Below, piece after piece: positions 43,308 through 52,438 of a stretch of 64,000 bases of DNA (positions are counted from its first letter, which is position 1; each line of letters begins with the position of its first letter). The stretch lies in contig NZ_JAPDPD010000007.1 in the NCBI RefSeq assembly GCF_026283965.1, forward strand, positions 144,083-208,082, in the 5' to 3' direction. Source of the DNA: Dyella subtropica (GTDB lineage Bacteria; Pseudomonadota; Gammaproteobacteria; Xanthomonadales; Rhodanobacteraceae). The notes under the pieces are model-generated. The model saw nothing but the letters and a program-made list of their open reading frames with translations. It did no database searches and was not told the DNA's origin. A program made the translations under genes and the position numbers.

Positions 43308-44078
43308 TCAGAGCTTGGCAATAAGCAATTTCTCACCTTCGAGCCAGCATTGCACAGACTGGCCCTCAAGGTCCTTTGGGATTTGTTCAAACACGCGGTA
43401 GTGGCCGGCGATGGCCACCAGCTCCGCGCGAAAATCGGACACGTAGATGCGGGCCTTGGTATCGCCCTGTGCACCAGCCATGGCGCGCCCGCGTAGGCCG
43501 CCGTAGATATGGATGCTGCCGTCGGCGATCACTTCGGCGCCGTTGGCGACGGCACCGGTGATGACCAGGTCGCGGTCGCGTGCGTAGATCTGCTGGCCCG
43601 AACGCACCGTGCCGTCGTGGTACTGCGCGCCCAGCGAGTTGCCCGGGGCGGCGTCGAAGAGGATCGGCTCGCTCCTCGGAGCCGGTGCAGGTGCCGGCTC
43701 GGCGGGCGCTGGCGGGGCGATGCTGCCGCCGCTGGCCGGCTCATACGCCGCGCGGAACTTGGCGATCAGCGGCAAGCCCATGCGGCGCGACAGTGCTTCG
43801 GTCTCGCTGGTGCCATAGGCCAGGCCTACCGGCAGCATGCCCGCACTGCGCACAGCTTCCAGCAAGGCATCGACCGTGCCGTCGTCGGGCAGATCGAGCA
43901 AGTGGCTCAGGTCCAGCACCACGGCGGCGCGAGAGAACAGTTGCGGTGCCGCACGGACGCGGCGTTCCAGCTCTTCGGCCAGCGCAGCGGCGTCGACACG
44001 GCGTACGCGTACGCAGGCAATTCCGACCTGGCCGAAGCGCAGGTCGCAGGCATCAGTGGTATCCATGCGGGCATTCAC
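43308..44078 (-). CDS. minC: Septum site-determining inhibitor MinC
   Basis: 256 aa. The N-terminal FtsZ-inhibiting domain (DLRFGQVGIACVRVRRVDAAALAEEL) is joined by a Pro/Ala linker to the C-terminal beta-helix domain with RSGQQIYARDRDLVITGAV, GADVIADGSIHIYG-like sequence and GRAMAGAQGD. It inhibits FtsZ polymerisation at the poles with MinD. It overlaps the upstream GNAT gene by 4 bp and is followed by 57 bp before minD. Confidence 0.96.
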   Translation of the reverse strand: MNARMDTTDACDLRFGQVGIACVRVRRVDAAALAEELERRVRAAPQLFSRAAVVLDLSHLLDLPDDGTVDALLEAVRSAGMLPVGLAYGTSETEALSRRMGLPLIAKFRAAYEPASGGSIAPPAPAEPAPAPAPRSEPILFDAAPGNSLGAQYHDGTVRSGQQIYARDRDLVITGAVANGAEVIADGSIHIYGGLRGRAMAGAQGDTKARIYVSDFRAELVAIAGHYRVFEQIPKDLEGQSVQCWLEGEKLLIAKL

Positions 44079-44695
44079 GGGCGACCCTCCCCGGCGAGGC
44101 GACGCTGGGGAGAGTCATGGTTGAAGGGGCGCGGGCGCTCGGCCAGCCACGGCACGTCGGGCAGGCCGCCGTGGTCGAGGTAGGTTTCGCGCACGTAGGC
44201 GTAGCTGGGCAGGTCCTTGGCCAGCAGGCTGACCTGCGGGCCGCTTTCGCCCATGCGCTGCTGGCCCACTTCCTGGAAGCCGTAGGTGCCGTGGAACAGC
44301 ACGACCACGTCGTCACGGGGCTCGAGGAGTACTTCGCAGGTGAGTAGCGGCACGCGTACCTCGGCGTAGCTGTTCACGTCGCAATAGAAGATGCGGCCCA
44401 GGCCGTGGCGACGGTAGGCGTTGGCGATCACGATGCGGTCGATGTAGACAAACTGCGGGTAGTGCTTGCTGAACCAGCGGTAGTTGGGGCTTTCGTAATC
44501 ACTGCCTTCGCGCATGGCGATCAGGAAGCCTGCGAGGTGGTCGTCGATTTCAGCGACACGGAAGTAGTCGGCGTGCTCGTAGAAATAGCGCAGCTGTACG
44601 GCGTCCAGGGCGAGGATGGTGCGGCCGGCGGCGTTGTTGAGCGCCAGTACGGCATCCAGGTCGTGCTCGCGCACGTCGCGGATGGCAAGGGCCAT
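44075..44695 (-). CDS. GNAT-family N-acetyltransferase upstream of minC
   Basis: 206 aa from the ATG at 44695 (MALAIRDVREHDLDAVLALNN); the frame extends 46 codons upstream without a ribosome site. GNAT motifs: DHLAGFLIAM, YIDRIVIANAYRRHGLGR (motif A, acetyl-CoA pyrophosphate loop near 105-122) and VLFHGTYGFQEVG (motif B). Substrate unknown. The stop overlaps the minC start (ATGA), so it is translated together with the division inhibitors, an arrangement that invites the question whether it modifies a division protein. Confidence 0.88.
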   Translation of the reverse strand: MALAIRDVREHDLDAVLALNNAAGRTILALDAVQLRYFYEHADYFRVAEIDDHLAGFLIAMREGSDYESPNYRWFSKHYPQFVYIDRIVIANAYRRHGLGRIFYCDVNSYAEVRVPLLTCEVLLEPRDDVVVLFHGTYGFQEVGQQRMGESGPQVSLLAKDLPSYAYVRETYLDHGGLPDVPWLAERPRPFNHDSPQRRLAGEGRP

Positions 44696-44904
44696 TCGTT
44701 GCTCCGCAGTAAGTGTTTCGAAGGAATAAGACCGACTGACGGCCCCGCGTGTGGGGCGCATTATGGCATGCGTCCGAGGTCCGCACATATCACGGCGCAC
44801 CATGTAAAAGCTTTGTAAAGCCCCTGATGGCATGGCTTCTGGCAGGGGTGGAGCAATGACTTCTCGCGCATTGCACCACGGTGGCGGGAGCCTATGATGG
44901 CGAC

Positions 44905-46122
44905 ATGCCCTGGCCTTACTTCGATCATCGGCGCGTGTTGCGCTATACCGGCCTGTTCACCTACTTCTGCGTGGGTGTGCCGCTGCTGCAGACCAGTTGG
45001 GGGCTGGCCCAGGTCAATACGTGGTGGAGCCAGAGTCCGGCCATCCTGTGGTGGGCGGTCAGCTATCTGCTGTTTGGCGCGAGTTATCTGCTGCTGACTG
45101 CGCGGCTTGATTCCGGCCTGCGAGCGGCCAAGCTGGTGGGGCTGGTCGTGCTGACATGCTCCGCCATTGCGGTGGGCTGGTTCAGCCAGAGCGGCTTGTC
45201 GGCCATGTTGATGATGGTGATAGCCGTGGTGCTGCCATGGCAGTTGCCGATCGTACCGGGGCTTTTCTGGATGCTGGGGCAGCACCTGCTGTTGATTCCG
45301 CTCATTGCCAACTATCAGGGCTGGAGCTGGACGCAGGCGGTCATGCAGGACTGCATATATATGGGCTTGTCCGCGCTGGCCTTCTTCACCTCGGCCATCG
45401 CCAGCCAGCAGGTGGAGGAGCGCGAGGTCCAGCGCCGACTGAATTCCGAGTTGCGGGCCACCCGCGCGCTGCTGGCCGAGTCCACCCGCATCGCAGAGCG
45501 CATGCGCATTGCGCGCGACCTGCACGATCTGATCGGGCACCATCTCACGGCTCTCAGCCTCAACCTGGAAGTCGCCAGTCACCTCAGCAATCCGTCGGCC
45601 GCCGAACACGTGCGCAAGGCGCAGGCCACGGCCAAGCACCTGCTATCGGATGTGCGTGAGGTGGTCAGCGAACTGCGTCAGGACGACGCCATCGATTTGA
45701 CCCAGGCGCTGAGCAGCCTGATCGAGGGCGTCCCCGGCTTGAACGTGCATGTGGAGACCCCGCCGCGGTTCAGCGTGGAAGATCCACGCCGGGCCCAGGT
45801 TCTGCTGCGTTGCGCGCAAGAGATCATTACCAATACCGCACGTCACGCGGGCGCCCGTCATTTATGGCTGAGCTTCACCTATGACGAAGCGAACCTGCTG
45901 GGCTTGCATGCGCGCGACGATGGTCGCGGGGCGGCACAGTTCAAGCCCGGGAATGGTCTTTCGGGGATGCGGGAACGCCTGGCGGAATTTGGCGGCACCC
46001 TGACCGTGGATGCCAGCGTGGAGCAGGGGTTCGCGCTTAGCGTAAGGCTGCCGTTGGGCGAGGAACCTGCGCTCGCACATACGCCGCCGCGCTTCGAGCC
46101 CCCAGCGCTCAGCGTGTCATAG
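44905..46122 (+). CDS. Sensor histidine kinase (DesK/NarL-system type)
   Basis: 405 aa from the ATG at 44905; a GTG at 44881 is in frame. Six hydrophobic segments (about 15-165) form the sensor. HisKA_3 domain with phospho-acceptor His207 in RIARDLHDLIGHHL, N-box EIITNTARHA and G-boxes DDGRGAAQFKPGNGLSGM. The membrane part recalls DesK, which reads membrane fluidity, but the signal cannot be named. A cognate NarL-type regulator follows after 120 bp. Confidence 0.92.
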   Translation: MPWPYFDHRRVLRYTGLFTYFCVGVPLLQTSWGLAQVNTWWSQSPAILWWAVSYLLFGASYLLLTARLDSGLRAAKLVGLVVLTCSAIAVGWFSQSGLSAMLMMVIAVVLPWQLPIVPGLFWMLGQHLLLIPLIANYQGWSWTQAVMQDCIYMGLSALAFFTSAIASQQVEEREVQRRLNSELRATRALLAESTRIAERMRIARDLHDLIGHHLTALSLNLEVASHLSNPSAAEHVRKAQATAKHLLSDVREVVSELRQDDAIDLTQALSSLIEGVPGLNVHVETPPRFSVEDPRRAQVLLRCAQEIITNTARHAGARHLWLSFTYDEANLLGLHARDDGRGAAQFKPGNGLSGMRERLAEFGGTLTVDASVEQGFALSVRLPLGEEPALAHTPPRFEPPALSVS

Positions 46123-46242
46123 CTTGTTGCTTATGCCGCCCACCGCCGCCGTGCCAGAATGCGCGGGCTTGGATAGCCGCATCGTTTCCCCTGTTGTCCC
46201 CGGTCATGGCGCTGTGAACCACAATCGCTTCGAGGATCCGCG

Positions 46243-46884
46243 ATGATTTCCGTTTGTCTTGTCGACGACCAGAACCTTGTACGCCAGGGCGTCCGCTCCC
46301 TGTTGGATCTGGCTGAAGACATTCGTGTAGTGGCCGAATGCGCGGATGGCGCGCAGGCGGTGCAGGACATTCCCCGGGTCAAGCCCGACGTGGTGCTGCT
46401 GGATCTGCGCATGCCAAACATGAGCGGGCTGGAAGTGCTGCAGACGCTGTCGGCGCGCAACGAACTGCCGCCGACCGTCATCCTCACCACGTTTGACGAT
46501 GACCAACTGGTGCTGCAGGGCCTGAAGGCCGGTGCTCGCGGCTACCTGCTCAAGGACGTATCGCTGGAACAGCTGGTGGAAGCCGTGCGCACGGTGGCTG
46601 CCGGTGGCTCGCTGGTGGCGCCGATGGTCACCCAGCGCCTGCTGGCCGGGGTGGGGCGCATGCAGAACCAGTTCACCAGCCTGGAGCAGCCGGACCCGCT
46701 GACCGAGCGCGAGACCGAGATCCTGCGCCTGTTGTCGGGTGGTTACAGCAATAAGGAGATCGCCAACTCCTTGAAAGTGGCCGAGGGCACGGTCAAGAAC
46801 CACGTCTCCAATATTCTCTCCAAGCTTGGCGTGCGCGACCGTACCCGGGCCGTGCTCAAGGCGCTGGAGCTGGGTATCGTTTAA
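46243..46884 (+). CDS. NarL/FixJ-family response regulator
   Basis: 213 aa. Receiver domain with acidic pair VDDQ at 8-10, phospho-acceptor Asp54 in VVLLDLRMPNMSG and conserved Thr/Lys (ILTTFDDD, YLLKDVS). C-terminal LuxR-type HTH from about 146: LTERETEILRLLSGGYSNKEIA and EGTVKNHVSNILSKLGV. Partner of the preceding kinase. Target genes unknown; the SRPBCC gene downstream has its own leader and a terminator lies between. Confidence 0.94.
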   Translation: MISVCLVDDQNLVRQGVRSLLDLAEDIRVVAECADGAQAVQDIPRVKPDVVLLDLRMPNMSGLEVLQTLSARNELPPTVILTTFDDDQLVLQGLKAGARGYLLKDVSLEQLVEAVRTVAAGGSLVAPMVTQRLLAGVGRMQNQFTSLEQPDPLTERETEILRLLSGGYSNKEIANSLKVAEGTVKNHVSNILSKLGVRDRTRAVLKALELGIV

Positions 46885-46892
46885 GTCCGAGA

Positions 46893-46912
46893 GCAGGGGC
46901 GAAAGCCCCTGC
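46893..46912 (+). terminator. Terminator after the response regulator gene
   Basis: GCAGGGGC-GAAA-GCCCCTGC, an 8-bp stem with a GNRA loop, 8 bp after the stop, followed by cagggggctttt, which offers a second, alternative stem. Confidence 0.7.
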
Positions 46913-47094
46913 CAGGGGGCTTTTCGGACGTCGCCACGGCCCGATAGCGTTCCAGCCCGCGAACCGGTACCATCGGTGGCTTCGGCGCTGGCCGACCCCT
47001 GTCACGATGCGATTCCTTCGGGCGTTTTCCCGTGATGGGCTGGTCTCCGGCGACGCCTTCGTGCCGCCTAGAGAGATGTTCGGAGAGCCTTGGA

Positions 47095-48447
47095 ATGATG
47101 CGTGTTCTTGAATTCATTGTTGCCCTGGCCATCGTCGCCGTACTCGGCGTCGTGGTGGGCGTGATCATGCCTGGCAGTGGCCATGTGGAGAGGTCGCTGG
47201 TAGTCGGCAAGGACATGCGTCAGGTATACGACGTAATCGCCAATTTTCGTCGCCTCCCCGATTACTCGGTGCAGCGCAAGTTTGACCGCAATACCCAGTT
47301 CACCTTCTCCGGCAAGGCTTATGGCCCCGGCGCCGAAGTGAGCTGGAGCAGCAATGACGAGAAAGTGGGCAAGGGCAAACTGACCCTGGCCACCGCCGAG
47401 CCGGATTTCGAGAAGATCGATCCGACCGCCAAAGAAGCCAAGGTCGTGTGGAACGTCGACAACGACTGGCGCGGTCAGGACAAGCACTTCACGCTCGACC
47501 TCGAGCGTCAGGGCAGCCGCGGTCAGCTGACCAAGATCACCTGGTCGTATGACGTCGCCTATGGCTTCAACCTGATCGACCGTTACTCCAATCTGTACAT
47601 TCACGGTGAGCCGGATGCCTTCATCCAGTTCAGTCTGAACGACCTGCAGAACGTGCTGGCTTCGGTGCAGAACATCGACTACAGCAAGCTGATCCCGTAC
47701 ATCGAGCAAGCCCAGCCGACGCCGGTGCTGCTGGTGTCGACCTCGATCGAGCGTAAGGGTGGCCTTGAAGCCTTGAACGACGCCACGGCCAAGGTCGAAA
47801 GCGAGATTCAGGCCGCTGCCAAGAAGCTCGGTGTGAACGTGGTAGGTCCGCGCATCATCTACACCACCAATTACGGCGACCAGACCTACACCTTCGATGT
47901 GGCCCTGCCGATTAGCGCGACCAGCCTGACCATCGGTGGACAGAGCCACGAACTGGTTGCCGCCAAGGCACCGGATCTGAACGCTCCGGCCAGCAGCAGC
48001 TCGTCTGCCGACGCCGCTAACGCTGGCGACAGCACTGCTCCGGGCAGCAACGACCGCTTCGGCCGCTTGATCGTCGACGGCGACGTGCGCGGCATGCTGG
48101 CGTTCGGCGGCTCGGCACTGAAGGGTATCTGGAACGGTACCGCCGCCGGCGTGCCGCAGACCCGCGACATGCTCAAGGCCTACGCCCAGACTCACGGCTA
48201 CAAGTTCGATGACGTGGTCAACCGCTTCTACGACATCGAAGTGAAGCCGGAAGTGAAGAAGGGCGACGAAATCACCAGCTACGCCCAGTACGCGGTGTAT
48301 CTGCCGATCACCGACGCCCCGGAAAAGACTCCGGAGCAGGAAGCTGGCCTGCCGCCGCCGACCCTGGACGACGGCACCGGACAGCAGGCTCCGGCCGCTG
48401 CCGGTTCCGCTGCCGCGCCGGCTACTCCGGCCGGCGCCGGCAAGTAA
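47095..48447 (+). CDS. SRPBCC-domain membrane-anchored protein with GyrI-like C-terminal half
   Basis: 450 aa from the ATG at 47095 (the next codon is also ATG). One N-terminal membrane anchor (FIVALAIVAVLGVVVGVIM). Residues about 35-185 resemble a START/SRPBCC polyketide-cyclase fold: ERSLVVGKDMRQVYDVIANFRRLPDYSV, FSGKAYGPGAEVSW, TKITWSYDVAYGFNLIDRY. The second half (TPVLLVSTSIERKGG, DVVNRFYDIEVKPEVKKGDEITSY) resembles GyrI/SOUL-type effector-binding repeats. The tail is Ala/Pro/Gly-rich. Function unknown; likely binds a hydrophobic ligand at the membrane face. Confidence 0.8.
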   Translation: MMRVLEFIVALAIVAVLGVVVGVIMPGSGHVERSLVVGKDMRQVYDVIANFRRLPDYSVQRKFDRNTQFTFSGKAYGPGAEVSWSSNDEKVGKGKLTLATAEPDFEKIDPTAKEAKVVWNVDNDWRGQDKHFTLDLERQGSRGQLTKITWSYDVAYGFNLIDRYSNLYIHGEPDAFIQFSLNDLQNVLASVQNIDYSKLIPYIEQAQPTPVLLVSTSIERKGGLEALNDATAKVESEIQAAAKKLGVNVVGPRIIYTTNYGDQTYTFDVALPISATSLTIGGQSHELVAAKAPDLNAPASSSSSADAANAGDSTAPGSNDRFGRLIVDGDVRGMLAFGGSALKGIWNGTAAGVPQTRDMLKAYAQTHGYKFDDVVNRFYDIEVKPEVKKGDEITSYAQYAVYLPITDAPEKTPEQEAGLPPPTLDDGTGQQAPAAAGSAAAPATPAGAGK

Positions 48448-48473
48448 GCCAGCGTCCACAGCGAGTTCGAGAG

Positions 48474-48499
48474 GGCCCTTCCATCGCGAAGGGCCTTTT
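48474..48499 (+). terminator. Intrinsic terminator after the SRPBCC gene
   Basis: An 8-bp stem (48474-48481 / 48488-48495) with a 6-nt loop is followed directly by TTTT, 26 bp after the stop: a textbook intrinsic terminator. Confidence 0.9.
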
Positions 48500-48778
48500 C
48501 ATTTGTTGGAGCCCACCTTCCGGACCAAGTGCGGGGCAGGCTCTATGGGTGATCGCCGTGCTAATTACGCTTCGTAGGTTCTTCACTCGGGCCATCCCTG
48601 GTCCTCGCCCTACGGGCGGCTTACGCCGTGCAAACCGGCAGTCCTGCCGGTTTGTCGCGCACGGGGTGCGCTCCTGCAGAGGGCTTGGGTTACATTGCTG
48701 CGCAGTTAAAGCGCTTGTCGTTCGCGCTCCCTGGTTCCAACGCCGCTCCATCGCGCCCGCCATCCTGCTCTACCGGAC
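48500..48778. other. Intergenic stretch with short palindromes
   Basis: No gene seen. It contains CGCCCTACGGGCGG (48606-48619) and a perfect 9-bp hairpin with a GTCC loop (48632-48640 / 48645-48653). The pattern of adjacent small dyads resembles dispersed non-coding repeats in Xanthomonadales. The promoter of the ABC operon should lie in its last 100 bp. Confidence 0.5.
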
Positions 48779-49711
48779 ATGATCGAAACCGAACAGCTCA
48801 CCTGTCGCTACGGCGCACTTACTGCAGTGGATGCGCTCAGCTTTCGCGCCGAGCCGGGCCAGGTGCTTGGGCTGCTGGGGCCGAACGGTGCCGGCAAATC
48901 CACCGCCATGCGCATGATTGCCGGCTTCCTTGCACCTACCGCCGGCACGGCGCGCGTGTGTGGCCACGATGTACGCAAGGAGCCGCTGAAGGCCAAGCGC
49001 GCGCTCGGCTATCTGCCAGAGGGCGCGCCAAGTTATGGCGAGCTGACCGTGCGTGAGTTCCTAACCTTCGTGGTGCGCATGCGCGGGCTGCGAGCCGACC
49101 GGGGCTTTCAGCGCTTCGAGGCGGTCGTGAGTCGTCTACAGTTGGAAGAGGTGCTCGATATCGGTATCGACACGCTCTCCAAGGGGCTGCGTCGCCGCGT
49201 CGGGCTGGCGCAGGCGATCTTGCACGATCCGCCGGTGCTGATGCTGGACGAGCCCACCGACGGTCTCGACCCCAATCAGAAACATACGGTGCGCCAGCTG
49301 ATCGACGCGATGGCACGCGAGCGCACCATCCTGATTTCCACCCATCTGCTGGAAGAAGTGCACGCGTTATGCAATCGCGTGGTGATCATTTCCAACGGCC
49401 GCCTGCTGGCCGATGCCACACCGGCCGAACTGGAGGGGCGTTCGCGCTATCACGGCGCGGTATCGTTCAGCGCGCCGGGCAGCGGCGTGTCGCAGGAAAT
49501 GTTGGGGCGTTTGCCGCAGGTCGCTTCCATCGAGGTTGACCCGCTCGATGGCCGCATCACCGTATTTCCGCGCTCGGGCGAACGCATCCTCGAACCGGTG
49601 GAAACGCTATTGCGCCAGCAGGGGTTGGAAGTGTCGGAGATCCAGCTCGAGCGCGGCCGGCTCGACGAAGTGTTCCGCCAGATCACCACAGGGACGGAGG
49701 GCGGGGCGTGA
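48779..49711 (+). CDS. ABC transporter ATP-binding protein (GldA-like)
   Basis: 310 aa ATPase. Walker A GLLGPNGAGKST, Q-loop region GYLPEGAPSYGELTV, signature LSKGLRRRVGLAQAI, Walker B VLMLDEPTDGLDPNQ and H-loop LISTHLLEEV are intact. A C-terminal extension of about 90 residues follows. It overlaps the permease gene by 4 bp. With the next two genes it forms the GldA/GldF/GldG-like set; outside Bacteroidetes, where it supports gliding, its role is unknown. Confidence 0.94.
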   Translation: MIETEQLTCRYGALTAVDALSFRAEPGQVLGLLGPNGAGKSTAMRMIAGFLAPTAGTARVCGHDVRKEPLKAKRALGYLPEGAPSYGELTVREFLTFVVRMRGLRADRGFQRFEAVVSRLQLEEVLDIGIDTLSKGLRRRVGLAQAILHDPPVLMLDEPTDGLDPNQKHTVRQLIDAMARERTILISTHLLEEVHALCNRVVIISNGRLLADATPAELEGRSRYHGAVSFSAPGSGVSQEMLGRLPQVASIEVDPLDGRITVFPRSGERILEPVETLLRQQGLEVSEIQLERGRLDEVFRQITTGTEGGA

Positions 49712-50442
49712 GTCCGATATCGGCGGTGACGCGGCGCGAGCTGCGCAGTTTCTTCGTGACGCCGGTGGCGTACGTGTTTCTGGTGATCTTCCTGGTGCTC
49801 GCCGGGATTCTCACCTTCTATGCCGGCGATTTCTATGATCGCGGCCAGGCCGATCTGCAGCCGTTTTTCGCGATGCACCCGTGGCTGTATCTGCTGCTGG
49901 TACCAGCGGTGTCGATGCGTATGTGGGCGGAGGAAATCAAAGGCGGCACGCTGGAGTTGCTGCTGAGCCTGCCGCTCACACTGGCGCAGGCGATGCTCGG
50001 CAAATTCCTCGCCGCTTGGCTGTTCATCGGGATGGCGCTTCTGCTGACCTTCCCGATCTGGATCACGGTGAATTACCTGGGTTCGCCGGACAACGGCGTG
50101 ATCCTCGCTGGCTATCTGGGTAGCTGGTTGATGGCTGGCGCCTTCCTTGCCATCGGCGCCTGCCTGTCCGCGGTGACGCAAAGCCAAGTGGTGGCCTTCA
50201 TCCTGACCATGGTGGTGTGCTTCCTGCTCATCCTGGCCGGCCAGCCGCAGGTGATGGACTTCCTGCAGGGTTCGCTGCCGCGCAGACTGCTCAATGGCCT
50301 GGCGCACTTGAGCATGCTGCGCCATTTCGAGGCGATCGCCCGCGGCGTGCTCGACCTGCGCGACTTGCTGTATTTCGTACTAAGCATTGCAGCCTGGCTG
50401 GCCGCGGGTGTGTTGGTGCTCGACCTGAAACGGACACCCTGA
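49708..50442 (+). CDS. ABC transporter permease (GldF-like)
   Basis: 244 aa with six transmembrane helices, typical ABC-2 permease: N-terminal RRELRSFFVTPVAYVFLVIF, large periplasmic-side PFFAMHPWLYLLLVPAVSMRMWAEE, then KGGTLELLLSLPLT, the diagnostic coupling segment. It works with the overlapping ATPase gene. It ends 3 bp before the GldG-like gene. Confidence 0.92.
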   Translation: MSPISAVTRRELRSFFVTPVAYVFLVIFLVLAGILTFYAGDFYDRGQADLQPFFAMHPWLYLLLVPAVSMRMWAEEIKGGTLELLLSLPLTLAQAMLGKFLAAWLFIGMALLLTFPIWITVNYLGSPDNGVILAGYLGSWLMAGAFLAIGACLSAVTQSQVVAFILTMVVCFLLILAGQPQVMDFLQGSLPRRLLNGLAHLSMLRHFEAIARGVLDLRDLLYFVLSIAAWLAAGVLVLDLKRTP

Positions 50443-50445
50443 TCC

Positions 50446-52341
50446 ATGGCCCGTCTGCACTTCAGTCGCCGTACCCGTTTGGCCAGTGCACTGGTGTTGC
50501 TGGTGATCGCCTTCGTCTCCGTCACGCTGGCCACCAGTCGCTGGATGCGCGTGGCGCGCTTCGATCTCACCTCGGACCGGCTCTACACGCTGACCCCCGG
50601 CACCGTGGATATCGTGGAGAAGCTGCACGCGCCGTTGAAACTCACCCTGTATTTCTCCGAACACTCCACACGCGATCTGCCGCAGCTGCGCAGCTATGAG
50701 CAGCGCGTGCGAGAACTGCTGCAGGAGATGGTGGCGCGCGCGCACGGTCGCCTGCGACTGCAGGTGGTGGACCCTGTGCCGTACTCGGACGACGAAGCCG
50801 CGGCGGAGGGTAACGGCCTGAGTCCGATCAGCGGCGGTACCAATGGCGAACGGGTGTTCTTCGGGCTGGTGGGCAGTACCTTGCCGGCCGCGTCGGACGC
50901 CGAGACCGACAGCGACCTCCATCCCGGCGGCAAGACGCTGGCGATACCGTTGTTCGATCCGAGTCGCGAAACCTTCCTCGAATACGACATCGCCAAGCTG
51001 CTGTACGAATTGAACGAGCCGGCCAAGCCGCACATCGGCTTGATCAGCAGCCTGCCTGTGCAGGGTAATCCGGTGATCGGTGAGGAGCCGTGGGCGGTGA
51101 TTCGCCAGCTGGGCCAGTTGTTCGAAGTGAAGGCGCTGGATCCGGTCAAACTCAAGCGCGTCGGCGACGACATCCAGGTGCTGCTACTGATCCATCCCAA
51201 GCGGTTGTCGGACGATGCGCTCTACGCCGTCGACCAATACGTGTTGCGCGGCGGACACCTGGTGGTGTTCGTCGACCCCGACGCGGAGCTGGACACCGCA
51301 CCCTTCGTCGACAGCAACGGCGTGATCGACGATCACAACTCCGATCTGCACCGTCTGTTCGAAGCTTGGGGTGTGCAGTACGACCCGCAAAAAGTGGTGT
51401 TGGACCGGTCGCGTGCGCTGCGCATCGAGTTGGCCGACAACAGCGCCACCAATCATCCGGCCATGCTCGGCCTGGCCGGGCAGGAGCTCAACCACAATGA
51501 TGTGGTCACAGCCAGCCTGCAGCGCATCAATCTGTCCAGCGTGGGCTATTTCGATCTGGCACCCAAGGCCACCTCGCGCCTGGTTCCGCTGCTGCAGAGC
51601 ACGACGGATGCCGAAGTGGTGCCGGCGCAGCGAGTGCGCGAATCCACCAGCGATCCGAACGCGCTGCTCGATGGCTATAAGCCGGACAACAACCGCTATG
51701 TGATTGCGGCGCGGGTGCGTGGCGCCTTCCCATCGGCATTCCCCGAGTTGGCAAAGCATGCCGGTCATCTGGCGCGTGCAGCCGATAACGCTGAAGTGAT
51801 CCTGGTGGCGGATACCGATCTGTTGTCCGACCGCCTGTGGGTGTCATATGCGCAAAGCCTGCTGGGGCCGTTGCAGCTCAGCGCATTGGCGAATAACGGC
51901 GATTTCGTCACCAACCTTGCAGACAATCTCAGCGGCTCCTCGGCCCTGCTGTCGATCCATGGCCGCAGCAGTTCGCAGCGTCCGTTCACCCGCGTGTTGG
52001 CGTTGCAGAGCGCGGCCGACCAGAAGTTCCTGGCCAAGAAGCAGGAACTGCAACGCGAGCTGGTGGTGACCCGCAGCCGCCTGTCCGAACTGCAGCCGGG
52101 CAAGGCCGCGCGTGGCGACGCGGTCAGTGCCGAGCAGAAGAGCGAGATCGAGCAGTTCCTGCAGCGCCAGCTGGCCATCAACAAGGAGCTGCGCGACGTG
52201 CAGCACCAGTTGAACGCGGAGATCGATGCGCTCGGCATGCGCCTGAAGTTCATCAATATCGTGCTGGTGCCGGCCCTGATCACGCTGGTTGGCCTGGTCT
52301 ACGGCTGGCGACGTTCACGACGCAACCGCAGACGGCCATGA
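50446..52341 (+). CDS. GldG-family ABC-associated protein
   Basis: 631 aa with an N-terminal helix (LASALVLLVIAFVSVTLA) and a C-terminal helix (INIVLVPALITLVGLVYGW) that hold a large periplasmic region between them. FDLTSDRLYTLTPGTVDIV and LKLTLYFSEH are signatures of the GldG/ABC_transp_aux family, which has a Rossmann-like glutaminase-related fold. A coiled-coil (about 525-600) precedes the last helix. A DUF4340 gene often follows in this set but is absent here; only a 34-codon frame overlaps the stop. Confidence 0.9.
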   Translation: MARLHFSRRTRLASALVLLVIAFVSVTLATSRWMRVARFDLTSDRLYTLTPGTVDIVEKLHAPLKLTLYFSEHSTRDLPQLRSYEQRVRELLQEMVARAHGRLRLQVVDPVPYSDDEAAAEGNGLSPISGGTNGERVFFGLVGSTLPAASDAETDSDLHPGGKTLAIPLFDPSRETFLEYDIAKLLYELNEPAKPHIGLISSLPVQGNPVIGEEPWAVIRQLGQLFEVKALDPVKLKRVGDDIQVLLLIHPKRLSDDALYAVDQYVLRGGHLVVFVDPDAELDTAPFVDSNGVIDDHNSDLHRLFEAWGVQYDPQKVVLDRSRALRIELADNSATNHPAMLGLAGQELNHNDVVTASLQRINLSSVGYFDLAPKATSRLVPLLQSTTDAEVVPAQRVRESTSDPNALLDGYKPDNNRYVIAARVRGAFPSAFPELAKHAGHLARAADNAEVILVADTDLLSDRLWVSYAQSLLGPLQLSALANNGDFVTNLADNLSGSSALLSIHGRSSSQRPFTRVLALQSAADQKFLAKKQELQRELVVTRSRLSELQPGKAARGDAVSAEQKSEIEQFLQRQLAINKELRDVQHQLNAEIDALGMRLKFINIVLVPALITLVGLVYGWRRSRRNRRRP

Positions 52342-52438
52342 GTGCGGCGGCAATCTGTCGCAACCCACGCTATCCGGCGGGTGCATGCGAAGGGCTATGC
52401 TTGATGGCTGCCGGTCGGTCCCGGCCCGGATGTGATCG

